DNA of 64,000 bases from contig CATNEN010000001.1 of NCBI GenBank assembly GCA_950097015.1, positions 6,867,501-6,931,500 of the forward strand, given 5' to 3'. Position numbers and translations under genes: made by a program. This DNA comes from Macrostomum hystrix. Its lineage: Eukaryota; Platyhelminthes; Macrostomidae. The notes under the pieces are model-generated. The model was given only the letters and a program-made list of their open reading frames with translations, made no database searches and was not told the DNA's origin. Shown here piece by piece: positions 36,207 through 47,848 of the stretch. How positions within the stretch are numbered: the first letter of the stretch is position 1; every line of letters starts with the position of its first letter.

Positions 36207-37192
36207 CAAGGGGTGTTCCAAAATTACTTTCCCTTTTGAGCATAGCTCAGGATGTAGAGCTCTGATTGCAAAGCGGTTTTCGATGGCTTATAGAACCTTT
36301 TTCTGTGCTTCTTTTGACACCAAACTTATTTAAAAAAGACCTACTTTTACAAAACGCTAGGCGTTTTACTATGGAGATCTAGTGAAAGGTTTACAGAAAC
36401 AACGAACTCAAGAGTCGAGGCACCCAGCGGGCAGAAAGCTTCACCAGACCCAGTTCTTCCGTTAGCACTCGGTAGACAGTTGTTGTGGGAGCATAAGACG
36501 ATCAGAAATCAGGCATACTGTCATCCGTGTATCTTATCATCCTTATCCAGAAGTGCCCAGATGCAAGGGGCAAGGTCTTCGATGAATGGAGCAGTATGGC
36601 GGCCGGAGCGAGGTTGATCACTCAGTTGCTCTCGACCTGCTTGAAAGCGCTCAATCCAATTGCGAACGGTGCGAAGAGTCACTGCTTGATCCTGGTATGC
36701 GGTGACCAAGGCTTGATGAATTAGAATAGCCGACAGGCAATTTTTCCACAGTGAAAAGATGGCAGCTCGCTGTGCTTCGACACTGTGGGCATCCATGGAG
36801 GTGATCCAAACTCCAGATGTCAAAAGAGACAGCAAACTTGTTGATAAGAAATAAGGCTTTTGAAAACACAATACTTGCAGAAAGACTATTGTAATGTTTC
36901 AGCAAAAGCATGTAAAGATTATGGCTAACATTTCCTTTCTTGGGCTTTAAAATTAAAGTCAATACAACACAAGACTTGGTTTTAGGCAGAAAAATCAATC
37001 TTTGTAAACATAATGGTAGGTGTCTATGGCCAATGCCCATATATCTCAGAAACAGCTTTACCGTTTAGCATAAGCTTGGTGTCAAAAGAAGCACAGAAAA
37101 AGGTTCTATAAGCCATCGAAAACCGCTTTGCAATCAGACCTCTACATCCTGAGCTATGCTCAAAGGGGAAAGGACTTTTGGAACACCCCTCG
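36207..37192 (-). mobile_element. Mariner-type element with long terminal inverted repeats
   Basis: 986 bp bounded by TA (36205-36206 and 37193-37194). Terminal inverted repeats of at least 118 bp start CAAGGGGTGTTCC / CGAGGGGTGTTCC and match closely throughout. On the minus strand at about 36570-36800 is a degenerate N-terminal mariner transposase region: a helix-turn-helix (RTVRNWIERFQAGREQLSDQ) followed by PRSGRH. The catalytic DDD domain is missing or unreadable, so this is a defective copy. Confidence 0.88.
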
Positions 37193-37439
37193 TAAAAAGC
37201 ACAAAAGTACAAGAACGAATAGTCTTTTTAACCGAAAATAAAAGCACTTTTTTGTCGAGTTACAAAGTGTACTTTTAGGTAATCACTAGGGTTTAAAGAA
37301 GCGAATAACTATATTGTAATGCAAATCGATATTGCTGAACGAATTTATTAAAGATTATCCACTATGGATTACAAAAACAATGACATTTGTCAGTTGTATG
37401 AATATCCTTCAAAATGAAGGCAAGTTTCTTGCAAATCGT

Positions 37440-37610
37440 GACATTCCTTCAGAGTAACCTACTACGATTCTTCCAGCGTTTCTTGCTACGATTCTTCAAG
37501 CGTTTCTTGCTACGATTCTTCAAGCGTTTCTTGCTACGATTCTTCCAGCGTTTCTTGCTACGATTCTTCAAGCGTTTCTTGCTATGATTCTTCCAGCGTG
37601 TCTTGCTCAT
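37440..37610 (+). repeat. 24-bp minisatellite downstream of bestrophin
   Basis: About six copies of CGATTCTTCAAGCGTTTCTT plus GCTA, with TCCAGCG variants, 3' to the bestrophin stop codon. Confidence 0.9.
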
Positions 37611-37898
37611 TTTATTCCTACGATTGTTCTAGCATCGATAGATATTTTCAGAATTTCTCGCTAAGATTCTTTTAATCGTTCCTTAGTACGATTCTTTCTT
37701 GAGTCCACTTTCTACTATCTACTGTGTTTTACTTGCCACGATTCCTGCTTCGACTTGGACTATGGAATCATAGTTCACGATCTTCTTTCGAAACCAATCA
37801 TAACGTGGAAAGGTGCTTCGATGAAAAATGTTTACGTCCTAAAAGTAAGGCATGGTGTGATTAATTTGTCAGAAATATCCCAAAATCAGCTGACCAAA

Positions 37899-40800
37899 TC
37901 ACGGCAAGTCCCCTTCGGGTGGCGGTCGCTCTCCTTGACAGCAGCGGCCGCAGTTGTCTATGGTATAACTGGCGCTGTCAGCATTAGCTGCGGGACCTTC
38001 GTGCCAGGGTCCCGCCTGCCGGTATCGTAGATCCTGTGTCAGCTCGTCATCGCTCTGCAAATAGTCATTGTGAATGTCCTCGCCGTCGTCTGTGTCGCTT
38101 TGATCGCGCACCGAGGCCGATGACATGTTATTCGTCGGCTTCGACTTATTTGCTGTCGACTTTGTCTGGCGCGGCAGCAGTTTCTTCGGATAAAGCCGAC
38201 TGGGAAACCCGGCCATAATGCGGCCTCGGCGAAGATTCGAGTTTAGGACGTCACTGAATGGCAGTCCGTCTAGATCGTCACCGTACGGGTCCATTAATAG
38301 GAAAGCAACCTGACGATTGTTTGAATATAGAAATCATGTACTTATTTCTATGCTACTCCATCACTTCTAACAGCTTCAGTTCCTCAGTAGATATGCTACT
38401 CCGTCAGTTCTAACAGCTTCAGTCCCTCAGTAGATATGCTACTCCGTCTTCTAACGTGATCAGTTAGATCAGGGGTCGGCAAACTCCGGCCCGCGGGCCA
38501 GATGCGGCCCTCGAAGCTCCCAAATCCGGCCCGTTGCCCCTTCTGACATCTACAGTGTCCTGTTTCATCTCTCTCGTGTCTAATATCTCCCGTGTCTCAT
38601 CGCTCTCGTATCTAATCTCTCCCGTGTCTAATCTCTTCCCTGCCTTGTCTCTCCCGTGTCTCATCGCCCTCGTATCTATAATCTCTCCCGTGTCTAGTCT
38701 CTCCCGTGTCTAATTTCTCCCGTGTCTAATCTCTCCCGTGTCTAATCTCTCGTGTCTCATCTCTCCCGTGTCTAATCTCTCCCGTGTCTAATCTCTTCCC
38801 TGTCTTATCTCTCCCGTGTCTCATCTCTCTCGTGTCCCATCTTTCCTGTGTCTCATCTCTCCCGTGTCTCATCTCTCCCTTATCTCATATTTTTAACAGT
38901 CAATGCGGCCCGCTGTCGTCTTTTAGGCTCTCTCTTTGGCCTCTCTTTGGCCCGCCAGCAAATAAGTTTGCCTACCCCTGAGTTAGATAAAAGAAATCGA
39001 ATAAAAGTCACCTTGAACCAACCGAGTACAAAGAGCAGCTTGACCAGTGCAAATATTGGCACATAGAAGTCTGTCCAATACTTCACTGAGAACATCTGCT
39101 CCGAGTTTTGCACGGTTAGATGATCGCCAACCATGCTTGAAACTGTTGCAGAGGCGGCGATAGTTTTCGTCAAGTTAGTGACGTGAGATTCCATGAGATT
39201 CTGAGAGGCGACCACTTCGATGAAGAACCAGGTGTACACGGCGATGATTACCACCTATCAAGTGGTAAAACGAAGTGTCAGATTGTTTCGTTTTCATTAA
39301 AAAAACTGAAGCTCAAATTAAAAAAGGTTAAGGTACGGGAGATTCGGCTGTAGCTGACTTGCTACAAATGTTGCTAGTTGAATTCAAGAGTCGGCAAAAG
39401 CTTGAGCTTGTTTATTTAGTTTTGTCGTGGGGTTACATTTAAGTGTTAACCGGGCGACTGTGCCTAACGATAACAAGGGTCATAGACAAATTAGCGGTAA
39501 GGGGGGGAATAAAAGTACCATTTGAATTAGCAAGGATTAGAAGAAGACAAGACAAGTTTCTTAGAAAATGTATGTATCCCCCACTTGCCCGCCAACATTG
39601 TCTATGTCGTAACGCGTTTCGTTTATTTGCCCTAGGGCAATAAATCATTTATTTCCCGCACCCCCGCGCGAAACAGAACTTTTACCACAGACATAAGTCA
39701 CACCCGTCTGGGGAAATAAACAAAGAAAGTGCAAAACGAGAACGCTCGGAACCAAACACACCCTCCGTCCAGCAGTCATCTTCGATGGGCTTTGACACCG
39801 GGTCAGACTTCTTGAGCCCGACGCCCTTGCCCTCAGCAGTTGATAGCTTCATAGCAGCGTCCAACGCTCTTCTGCACTCGGCAAACTCGACATTCGTCCA
39901 GAGGCACCAGTCCTTGCGATGCACGTTGCGCATTTGGTATTGTAGCATTGAGAAGAAGTCCTTCAGGGTACCAGCCGAGTACCGTTCGTTCCGTTTTGTC
40001 CGGACCTCCAGGATAAACAACTTCAGGAGAAAGTTCAGGTCCGTCTTGTCAAAATCATCCATGTCCTTGATAACCATGATGGATGGTCCACCATTCGTCG
40101 CCCATTCTTGCTTCTTAAACGCGTGCCATTCATTGAAAGTAGACAGCATCCACTCGCATTTCTTTACGGTGTTCGGAGGGACCGTGCCGCCAATCATGGC
40201 CTCCGCCTCGGCCTCAGTCAAGCTTTCAAATCGAGGGCTAGACATATACAAGCGTCTGCTATTCTGTCCTGTTCTGTCTTTTTCGCATAAAGGCTGTCTT
40301 TTTTAGCGTCTACCCTCCTCTCGGATTTTGATTTTCACCATAGACTACAGACAGAGCGTAGCAAGAAACAGAAGACTTAAAGTGCAATGAAAGTCGGCAG
40401 CCAAGTGGGGGATACATACCATCTCTCCCACTTATTTCGGCTGTCTAGGGTGCAAAGGCACTCGGCGCGAATTTCATTGACCTCGGCTTCGCCTCGGTCA
40501 ATAAATTTGCGCCTCGAGCCTTTACACCCTGGCAGCCGAAATAAGTGGGAAAGATTATACATTTATAAGGCAGATTTTGACAGGGAAAATGCACTATATA
40601 GTGAGATAAGAACTTTTCACGTTTTACACTTAAAAATGTTAAAAACAAATTTGGAAGCAGATACAATGCTGTTCTTTTAAAATATCTCGCAATACTTGTT
40701 GCTTCAACGAATTGTAGGAAGCTTAATTCATGAATAATTTGATCTTCCTTTTATTTTCGTTTATTTTACATGAAGCACAATAGCCAGTCAATAGCTATCT

Positions 40801-43800
40801 CGTGACTAAGTTTTACAGTCACTTTCTTATCAAGTGCTCGTATAAGTGTATTACGAGAATTATGTGGAAATTTTTCATTAACAAATCAGTAGGCAAGCTG
40901 TGAGGGAGGTATAGGCAAAATTTATGTCTGATTGGTTGCTATTGTGATTCATGATAAATAAGCCAAACTAACATTAACATCAATTATTCATGAATAGAGC
41001 TTTCTTAAATTCGTTGAAGCAACATGCACGATATATTATAAGAAAAGCATTTTATTTGCTTCCAATAAAAAGTTCTTAACAGTTAAAAGTGAAAAATGTG
41101 AAAAGTTCCTATCCCGCAAGTGCATTTTTCGTGAAAATCTGCTCTTCAATAAATTTTCTAAGAAACTAAGTGTCTCGTCCTTCTAGTGATCCTTGCCAAT
41201 TTGCTGACACAAAAGCATAAAAGACACACACAAAGATTTTCACGAAGATTTTCATGAAAATCTTCCTTCAATATATTTTTCAACAAACGAAGTGTCTCGT
41301 CTCTGGTCGATCCTGTCGACTTAAAACGCTGCAAGACAACTGACTCCAGTCCTTTTAATGGCATCGCCCAACTACTGCTGATTTCAATCAGTTTGGTTTG
41401 AGGATTGACCTCGGGTTAAATTCTAGAGCCGTAAGTTGACACGATATCCCCATATTATCCCATTTATACCCTACAGGTTCTGCTGTAACCCGTGTACGTT
41501 CCCTTTCTTAGAACCGACAAGAGAGTAGCAAAAATGCAGGACTTGGTCGCAATTGGTCGCAATGATACGTCTTAGTATTTCATCGGGCACATGCCACATG
41601 CTTATTTAACTCACCTGCGTATAAACCAGCGGCAGATTCTTATTGGCGTACTTGCTGATTGCAGCTAAAAGGGCCAGCCAATCGCAGAGGACTCGAACCA
41701 GCGACTCGTAGCCTTCGTAGCCGTGAACGAAGCCTTCGCGAGACGCCTGCCAGGCTACAGCGGCTGCCCAGTGAAGCGGCAGCTCGTACTCGATGGAATA
41801 CAGCCCGGCTGACTGTCTGGCGCGGTCTTCAAATACGGCGATCTCGCTGGGTGTGATGATTTCGCCGTAGTTCTCTTGAACTACCGGGTCTTGGTTTAGC
41901 AGCACCAGGTCTTGAACTAGAAGCTCAACCTTTAAAACAAGACCAAGCAATGGTGGCTTGATTATTTTATGAATCTACTTTTTGAGAGGTTAATATTTCA
42001 CTGCGTATCGTTCCCAATCCAGTAGGATCATTCATAGTTTTAAGCCCGGTAGCTTAGACCACTGTTTCACCCATCCATCCCCCATGCTAGTCACTTATCA
42101 AAAACGTAAGATACAGTACATTGTTTCTATTTATAGCGATCAAACACCACAGCCTAAAACCAACCTCACTCTATGCTATTCATTCGTCAAATAAGTTATG
42201 TACATTGTTTCTATTTTTAGCATCAAGTGCACGCAGTCTAGCTAACCTGGTGCTCTTTGACTTCGGGTCGCACAGAGGCCGACTGAATTCTATGCAGAGC
42301 CGGATAGGCTCGTCCGTTGCTACCGACGCCGCAGTGAAAAGCGTCCTCGGCGTTGCCGGAATTTTCCAGATGACCAGCGGAAGCTGCTAGGAGTTTACTG
42401 TGATGATGCTGCTGTGAGCTGCAGGGACTTGGTCGTCTTGTTGAGGCGACACTACCCCAATCTGCATTTAAAAACAAAATTTTACAACTGTTAATACTGT
42501 GTACTAAATAAATTAAGAAGCAGTACAATTGCTAATATATGTAAGAACGCCTCACGAGCTGTACGCTTGTCCGGAAATCGATTAGTCTCTCCTACAAGAC
42601 TTTTTAATATGCGAAATCTCTGCTTAATCTTCTCGCTAATCTTCCACATGTAGAGCAGCCAGGCCAGGTTGAGATAGCGCGACAGAGTCAGCCGGATCCG
42701 TTCCGCTTTGCCGGGATCTCGATGGTTAAATACGGCCGATTCGATTCGCAGGGCCGCTGTTGACATTGTCGGGATGTCCTGCGAGGAGGTGCAGTCGTCG
42801 GGGAGTGAGCAGGCCAGCTATCTATGGAGTGAGCAGGCCAGCTGTCTATGGAGTGAGCAGGCCAGCTGTCTATGGAGTGAGCAGGCCAGCTGTCTATGGA
42901 GTGAGCAGGCCAGCTATCTATGGAGTGAGCAGGCCAGCTGTCTATGGAGTGAGCAGGCCAGATGTCTATGGAGTGAGCAGGCCAGATGTCTATGGAGTGA
43001 GCAGGCCAGCTATCTATGGAGTGAGCAGGCCAGCTATCTATGGAGTGAGCAGGCCAGCTATCTATGGAGTGAGCAGGCCAGATGTCTATGGAGTGAGCAG
43101 GCCAGATGTCTATGGAGTGAGCAGGCCAGATGTCTATGGAGTGAGCAGGCCAGCTGTCTATGGAGTGAGCAGGCCAGATGTCTATGGAGTGAGCAGGCCA
43201 GATGTCTATGGAGTGAGCAGGCCAGCTATCTATGGAGTGAGCAGGCCAGCTATCTATGGAGTGAGCAGGCCAGATGTCTATGGAGTGAGCAGGCCAGCTG
43301 TCTATGGAGTGAGCGGGCCAGCTATCTATGGAGTGAGCAGGCCAGCTATCTATGGAGTGAGCAGCACAGGTGTCTATGGAGTGAGCAGGCCAGCTATCTA
43401 TGGAGTGAGCAGGCCAGCTGTCTATGGAGTGAGCAGGCCAGCTGTCTATGGAGTGAGCAGGCCAGCTATCTATGGAGTGAGCAGCACAGGTGTCTATGGA
43501 GTGAGCAGGCCAGCTATCTATGGAGTGAGCAGGCCAGCTATCTATGGAGTGAGCAGCACAGGTGTCTATGGAGTGAGCAGTCCAGATGTCTATGGAGTGA
43601 GCAGGCCAGCTATCTATGGAGTGAGCAGGCCAGATGTCTATGGAGTGAGCGGGCCAGCTATCGATGGAGTGAGCAGGCTGGCTGTCTATGGAGTGAGCAG
43701 GCCAGCTATCTATGGAGTGAGCAGGCCAGCTATCTATGGAGTGAGCAGGCCAGCTATCTATGGAGTGAGCAGGCCAGCTATCTATGGAGTGAGCAGGCCA

Positions 43801-46326
43801 GCTGTCTATGGAGTGAGCAGGCCAGATGTCTATGGAGTGAGCAGGCCAGCTATCTATGGAGTGAGCAGGCCAGCTGTCTATGGAGTGAGCAGGCCAGATG
43901 TCTATGGAGTGAGCAGGCCAGCTGTCTATGGAGTGAGCAGGCCAGATGTCTATGGAGTGAGCAGGCCAGATGTCTATGGAGTGAGCAGGCCAGCTATCTA
44001 TGGAGTGAGCAGGCCAGCTATCTATGGAGTGAGCAGGCCAGCTATCTATGGAGTGAGCAGGCCAGATGTCTATGGAGTGAGCAGGCCAGATGTCTATGGA
44101 GTGAGCAGGCCAGATGTCTATGGAGTGAGCAGGCCAGCTGTCTATGGAGTGAGCAGGCCAGATGTCTATGGAGTGAGCAGGCCAGATGTCTATGGAGTGA
44201 GCAGGCCAGATGTCTATGGAGTGAGCAGGCCAGCTATCTATGGAGTGAGCAGGCCAGATGTCTATGGAGTGAGCAGGCCAGCTGTCTATGGAGTGAGCGG
44301 GCCAGCTATCTATGGAGTGAGCAGGCCAGCTATCTATGGAGTGAGCAGCACAGGTGTCTATGGAGTGAGCAGGCCAGCTGTCTATGGAGTGAGCAGGCCA
44401 GATGTCTATGGAGTGAGCAGGCCAGATGTCTATGGAGTGAGCAGGCCAGCTATCTATGGAGTGAGCAGGCCAGCTATCTATGGAGTGAGCAGGCCAGATG
44501 TCTATGGAGTGAGCAGGCCAGATGTCTATGGAGTGAGCAGGCCAGATGTCTATGGAGTGAGCAGGCCAGCTGTCTATGGAGTGAGCAGGCCAGATGTCTA
44601 TGGAGTGAGCAGGCCAGATGTCTATGGAGTGAGCAGGCCAGCTATCTATGGAGTGAGCAGGCCAGCTATCTATGGAGTGAGCAGGCCAGATGTCTATGGA
44701 GTGAGCAGGCCAGCTGTCTATGGAGTGAGCGGGCCAGCTATCTATGGAGTGAGCAGGCCAGCTATCTATGGAGTGAGCAGCACAGGTGTCTATGGAGTGA
44801 GCAGGCCAGCTATCTATGGAGTGAGCAGGCCAGCTGTCTATGGAGTGAGCAGGCCAGCTGTCTATGGAGTGAGCAGGCCAGCTATCTATGGAGTGAGCAG
44901 CACAGGTGTCTATGGAGTGAGCAGGCCAGCTATCTATGGAGTGAGCAGCACAGGTGTCTATGGAGTGAGCAGGCCACATATGTCTATGGAGTGAGCAGGC
45001 CAGCTATCTATGGAGTGAGCAGCACAGGTGTCTATGGAGTGAGCAGGCCAGCTGTCTATGGAGTGAGCGGGCCAGCTATCGATGGAGTGAGCAGGCTGGC
45101 TGTCTATGGAGTGAGCAGGCCAGCTATCTATGGAGTGAGCAGGCCAGCTGTCTATGGAGTGAGCAGGCCAGATGTCTATGGAGTGAGCAGGCCAGCTATC
45201 TATGGAGTGAGCAGGCCAGCTATCTATGGAGTGAGCAGGCCAGCTATCTATGGAGTGAGCAGCACAGGTGTCTATGGAGTGAGCAGGCCAGCTATCTATG
45301 GAGTGAGCAGGCCAGCTATCTATGGAGTGAGCAGCACAGGTGTCTATGGAGTGAGCAGGCCAGCTATCTATGGAGTGAGCAGGCCAGCTATCTATGGAGT
45401 GAGCAGCACAGGTGTCTATGGAGTGAGCAGGCCAGCTGTCTATGGAGTGAGCAGGCCAGATGTCTATGGAGTGAGCAGGCCAGCTATCTATGGAGTGAGC
45501 AGGCCAGCTGTCTATGGAGTGAGCAGGCCAGCTATCTATGGAGTGAGCAGTCCAGATGTCTATGGAGTGAGCGGGCCAGCTATCGATGGAGTGAGCAGGC
45601 TGGCTGTCTATGGAGTGAGCAGGCCAGCTATCTATGGAGTGAGCAGGCCAGCTATCTATGGAGTGAGCAGCACAGGTGTCTATGGAGTGAGCAGGCCAGC
45701 TATGTATACATTTGGACATTTAGCGGAGTAAATTTTTCGAAGCATGAATCCATTAACAATCGTCTGTATACTCTCATTTAGAAGCACTTCTTAAAGCAAT
45801 TTACCAGATAAGCTTTCCACCAGCGATCAACCACTGTGCTGACGTAGAAGCCGAGCAGAAAAGTTACTGGCACATTCGACTGCCAAACACCAACAGAATG
45901 CACAATGCGTACAAATGTTGCTTGCTGGTTAGGATTCAGCAGATGCCTGTACATCACGTTGACAGTCGTGTACAGACCGATCCACAGCAGGACGTCAGTC
46001 CACACCAGGCTGTAGACGCTGACCTGCCAGTGCAAGAGATAGCGAATCATCAGACTGTAGTTCCTCGGCTGCTGCTTGCTATTGATGAACTGGAATAGTC
46101 GACTGCGGAGTCGACGAATCTCTCGACGCGATTCTGAACGACTTCGCTGACGACGCTCGCTTGAAGCACTCGGTGACGACGAACTCGACTGACCGCGGGT
46201 GCCGCATCTGAAGCAGGAAGCGAATGCGGAGTGACCGCCACGGCTGCCACTGCTGCTGCTGCTGCTGTTGTTGCCTTCCTTTGGCGGTCCAACAGGATCT
46301 GTTGAAAGATTTTGATAACTATTCAT
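37899..46326 (-). CDS. Bestrophin-family chloride channel (divergent)
   Basis: Six exons on the minus strand: 46326-45805, 42778-42556, 42461-42247, 41929-41615, 39254-39012 and 38309-37899. All have GT-AG junctions in phase; the product is 642 residues. Bestrophins form pentameric calcium-activated anion channels in the plasma membrane. Family marks are the first membrane segment (about 104-126), VPVTFLLGFYVSTVVDRWW with V152, F156 and F160 at the human BEST1 neck positions I76, F80 and F84, RYLNLAW, NLPLVYTQ, DFYVPIFALVKLLFVLGWFK and MDPYGDDLD. Oddities: a Ser/Arg-rich N-terminal extension of about 85 residues, a disordered His/Ser-rich stretch at about 249-340 where others have a compact loop, and a weakened acidic calcium-clasp cluster (GDDLDG instead of EDDDD). 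Function may therefore differ. The fourth intron holds a recombinase remnant, the fifth a hAT MITE and the first a 2.9-kb array. Confidence 0.85.
38470..38980. mobile_element. hAT MITE with minisatellite interior
   Basis: 511 bp flanked by the 8-bp duplication AGTTAGAT (38462-38469 and 38981-38988). Ends CAGGGGTCGGCAAACTCCGG and, in complement, CAGGGGTAGGCAAACTTATT are typical hAT/Charlie-like termini. The centre (38540-38890) is a 16-bp minisatellite of TGTCTAATCTCTCCCG. It lies in the last bestrophin intron. Confidence 0.93.
39570..39600 (+). repeat. Left half of 19-bp inverted repeat pair flanking recombinase remnant
   Basis: GTATGTATCCCCCACTTG here is the exact complement of CAAGTGGGGGATACATAC at 40402-40419. 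The pair brackets about 850 bp that include the tyrosine recombinase fragment. Confidence 0.7.
39682..40245 (-). pseudogene. Crypton-like tyrosine recombinase N-terminal fragment
   Basis: A 187-codon frame from the ATG at 40245. It resembles the N-terminal, core-binding part of Crypton-type tyrosine recombinases and their domesticated relatives (KIAA1958/QRICH1/ZMYM group): TVKKCEWMLSTFNEW, then LNFLLKLFILEVRTKR, YSAGTLKDFFSMLQYQMR, the EFAECRRALDAAMK helix, and SDPVSKPIEDDCWTEGVFG, which matches the family transition PL..EE...LW..GVLG. The catalytic domain with the Arg-His-Arg-Tyr residues is absent, as the frame ends 25 codons later. It lies in bestrophin intron 4, same strand. Identification is from pattern recall only. 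Confidence 0.55.
40428..40552. repeat. Imperfect palindrome of about 125 bp
   Basis: CCCACTTATTTCGGCTG at the left is complementary to CAGCCGAAATAAGTGGG at the right. The arms stay paired inward, with a few mismatches, to a short loop around CGGCTTCGCC. A strong hairpin within bestrophin intron 4. Confidence 0.88.
40562..41155. mobile_element. Long-TIR non-autonomous element (MITE-like)
   Basis: The segment 40565-40735 and the complement of 40990-41150 align over about 165 bp with moderate divergence (GCAGATTTTGACAGGGAAAA versus GCAGATTTTCACGAAAAATG; shared AACTTTTCAC, GTTGCTTCAACGAATT, ATTCATGAAT). No coding sequence lies between. Target duplication not resolved. Confidence 0.65.
42800..45706 (-). 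repeat. 24-bp minisatellite filling bestrophin intron 1 (about 120 copies)
   Basis: The plus-strand unit is GTGAGCAGGCCAGCTATCTA plus TGGA, with variants CTGTCTA, GATGTCTA and CACAGGTGTCTA. Variant blocks recur at distances that are whole multiples of 24 (984 and 432 bp between GCGGGCCA units), showing higher-order duplication. The array spans from about 100 bp after the donor (45804) to about 25 bp before the acceptor (42779). One unit near 44975 is two bases longer. Confidence 0.97.
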
Positions 46327-46844
46327 TGCGTTCGACTGCTATATGATTACAATGTTTTCTTTAAGCTGGGAAATTAACCATTTCGTTATTTTGCATGTAT
46401 TTAAACAGTTTGTATATTAACTTGTTTTTGTTTTTAACCACGCGCAGCACGAGTTACTTGGGTTGGTCGGTATGTATTTCAGTTTCAAGGGGTAGAAAAT
46501 AGACTGCAGCTTAGGTGGGTTGAATTTGCATTAACGACGCATGGAAGTGAGAGTACAGTGAGTCTCCCCCACCCCGAGAAAATAAATGTACACGGTACTC
46601 CTCAGTTCACTAACTATATTGATAAGTATAATTGAAGTTAAAGCTGATAAATAAAACTAGCAATATGTACACGTTTATTTGCAAAGTAAATAGTTTTCAT
46701 TGCTTCCATCCACTCTTGACCTGTTTTTTTCACTATACCGACCTAATTTTAATTGGTTATATATTTTTCACTCATCAACTCGGTCACAGTCCTTTTTGTA
46801 GATAATGTCACAAAAACTTTTTTTCTTAAAAAATTTGGTGTAGC
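46327..46844. other. Upstream region of bestrophin
   Basis: About 500 bp between the bestrophin start codon and a minisatellite. It should hold the promoter or a non-coding first exon. No TATA box or other defined element could be assigned. Confidence 0.4.
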
Positions 46845-47632
46845 ATGACCTGCTGCTCACACAGTGTGTGTCGCATGACCTGCTGCTCACACAGTGTGTG
46901 TCGCATGACCTGCTGCTCACACAGTGTGTGTCGCATGACCTGCTGCTCACACAGTGTGTGTCACATGACCTGCTGCTCACACAGTGAATGTCAGATGACC
47001 TGCTGCTCACACAGTGAATGTCACATGATCTGCTGCTCACACAGTGTGTGTCGCATGATCTGCTGCTCACACAGTGAATGTCACATGACCTGCTGCTCAC
47101 ACAGTGAATGTCACATGATCTGCTGCTCACACTGTGTGTCACATGATCTACTGCTCACACTGTGTGTGTCACATGACCTACTGCTCACACTGTGTGTCAC
47201 GTGATCTACTGCTCACACTGTGTGTGTGTCGCATGATCTGCTGCTCACACAGTGTGTGTCGCATGACCTGCTGCTCACACAGTGTGTGTGTCACATGATC
47301 TGCTGCTCACACAGTGAATGTCACATGACCTGCTGCTCACACAGTGAATGTCACATGATCTGCTGCTCACACAGTGAATGTCACATGATCTGCTGCTCAC
47401 ACAGTGAATGTCACATGATCTGCTGCTCACACTGTGTGTCACATGATCTACTGCTCACACTGTGTGTGTCACATGACCTACTGCTCACACAGTGTGTCAC
47501 ATGATCTACTGCTCACTGTGTGTGTCGCATGTTCTGCTGCTCACACAGTGTGTCACATGATCTGCTGCTCACACAGTGTGTGTCGCATGATCTGCTGCTC
47601 ACACAGTGAATGTCACATGACCTGCGGATTGT
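46845..47632 (+). repeat. 30-bp minisatellite
   Basis: About 26 copies of TGCTGCTCACACAGTGTGTG plus TCGCATGACC, with AATG for TGTG variants and some shortened 26-28-bp units. Array block order (47100-47215) is repeated at 47400-47510. Confidence 0.95.
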
Positions 47633-47848
47633 AGATTGTTAGATTTTTATATGTGTAGTACTTATCTGGTACATTTCGTCTTTGGCTAAAGCTGTCAGAT
47701 TTACCCGTGCGTGGGCACATATTGTATTAATTTATTTTTGAGTCTTTTAGTCCAACTATATTAAGTTGGAATATACTCGTTCATTTGCGAAATTCGATTA
47801 TATGCAACGCGTCTCTTAATTGCCTATTTTGTACTACGATCAGCAATT

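Noticed and set aside
42688-45731. Giant open frames (1007, 763 and 744 codons) over the bestrophin intron array
   Set aside because: The 24-bp unit is a multiple of 3, so any frame lacking a stop in one unit is open throughout. The region is the intron between two in-phase bestrophin exons.
46768-47634. Cys-rich repeat frames (CCSHSVCRMT) resembling a Cys-rich secreted protein
   Set aside because: They arise from the 30-bp minisatellite, lack a signal peptide and change frame where units are shortened.
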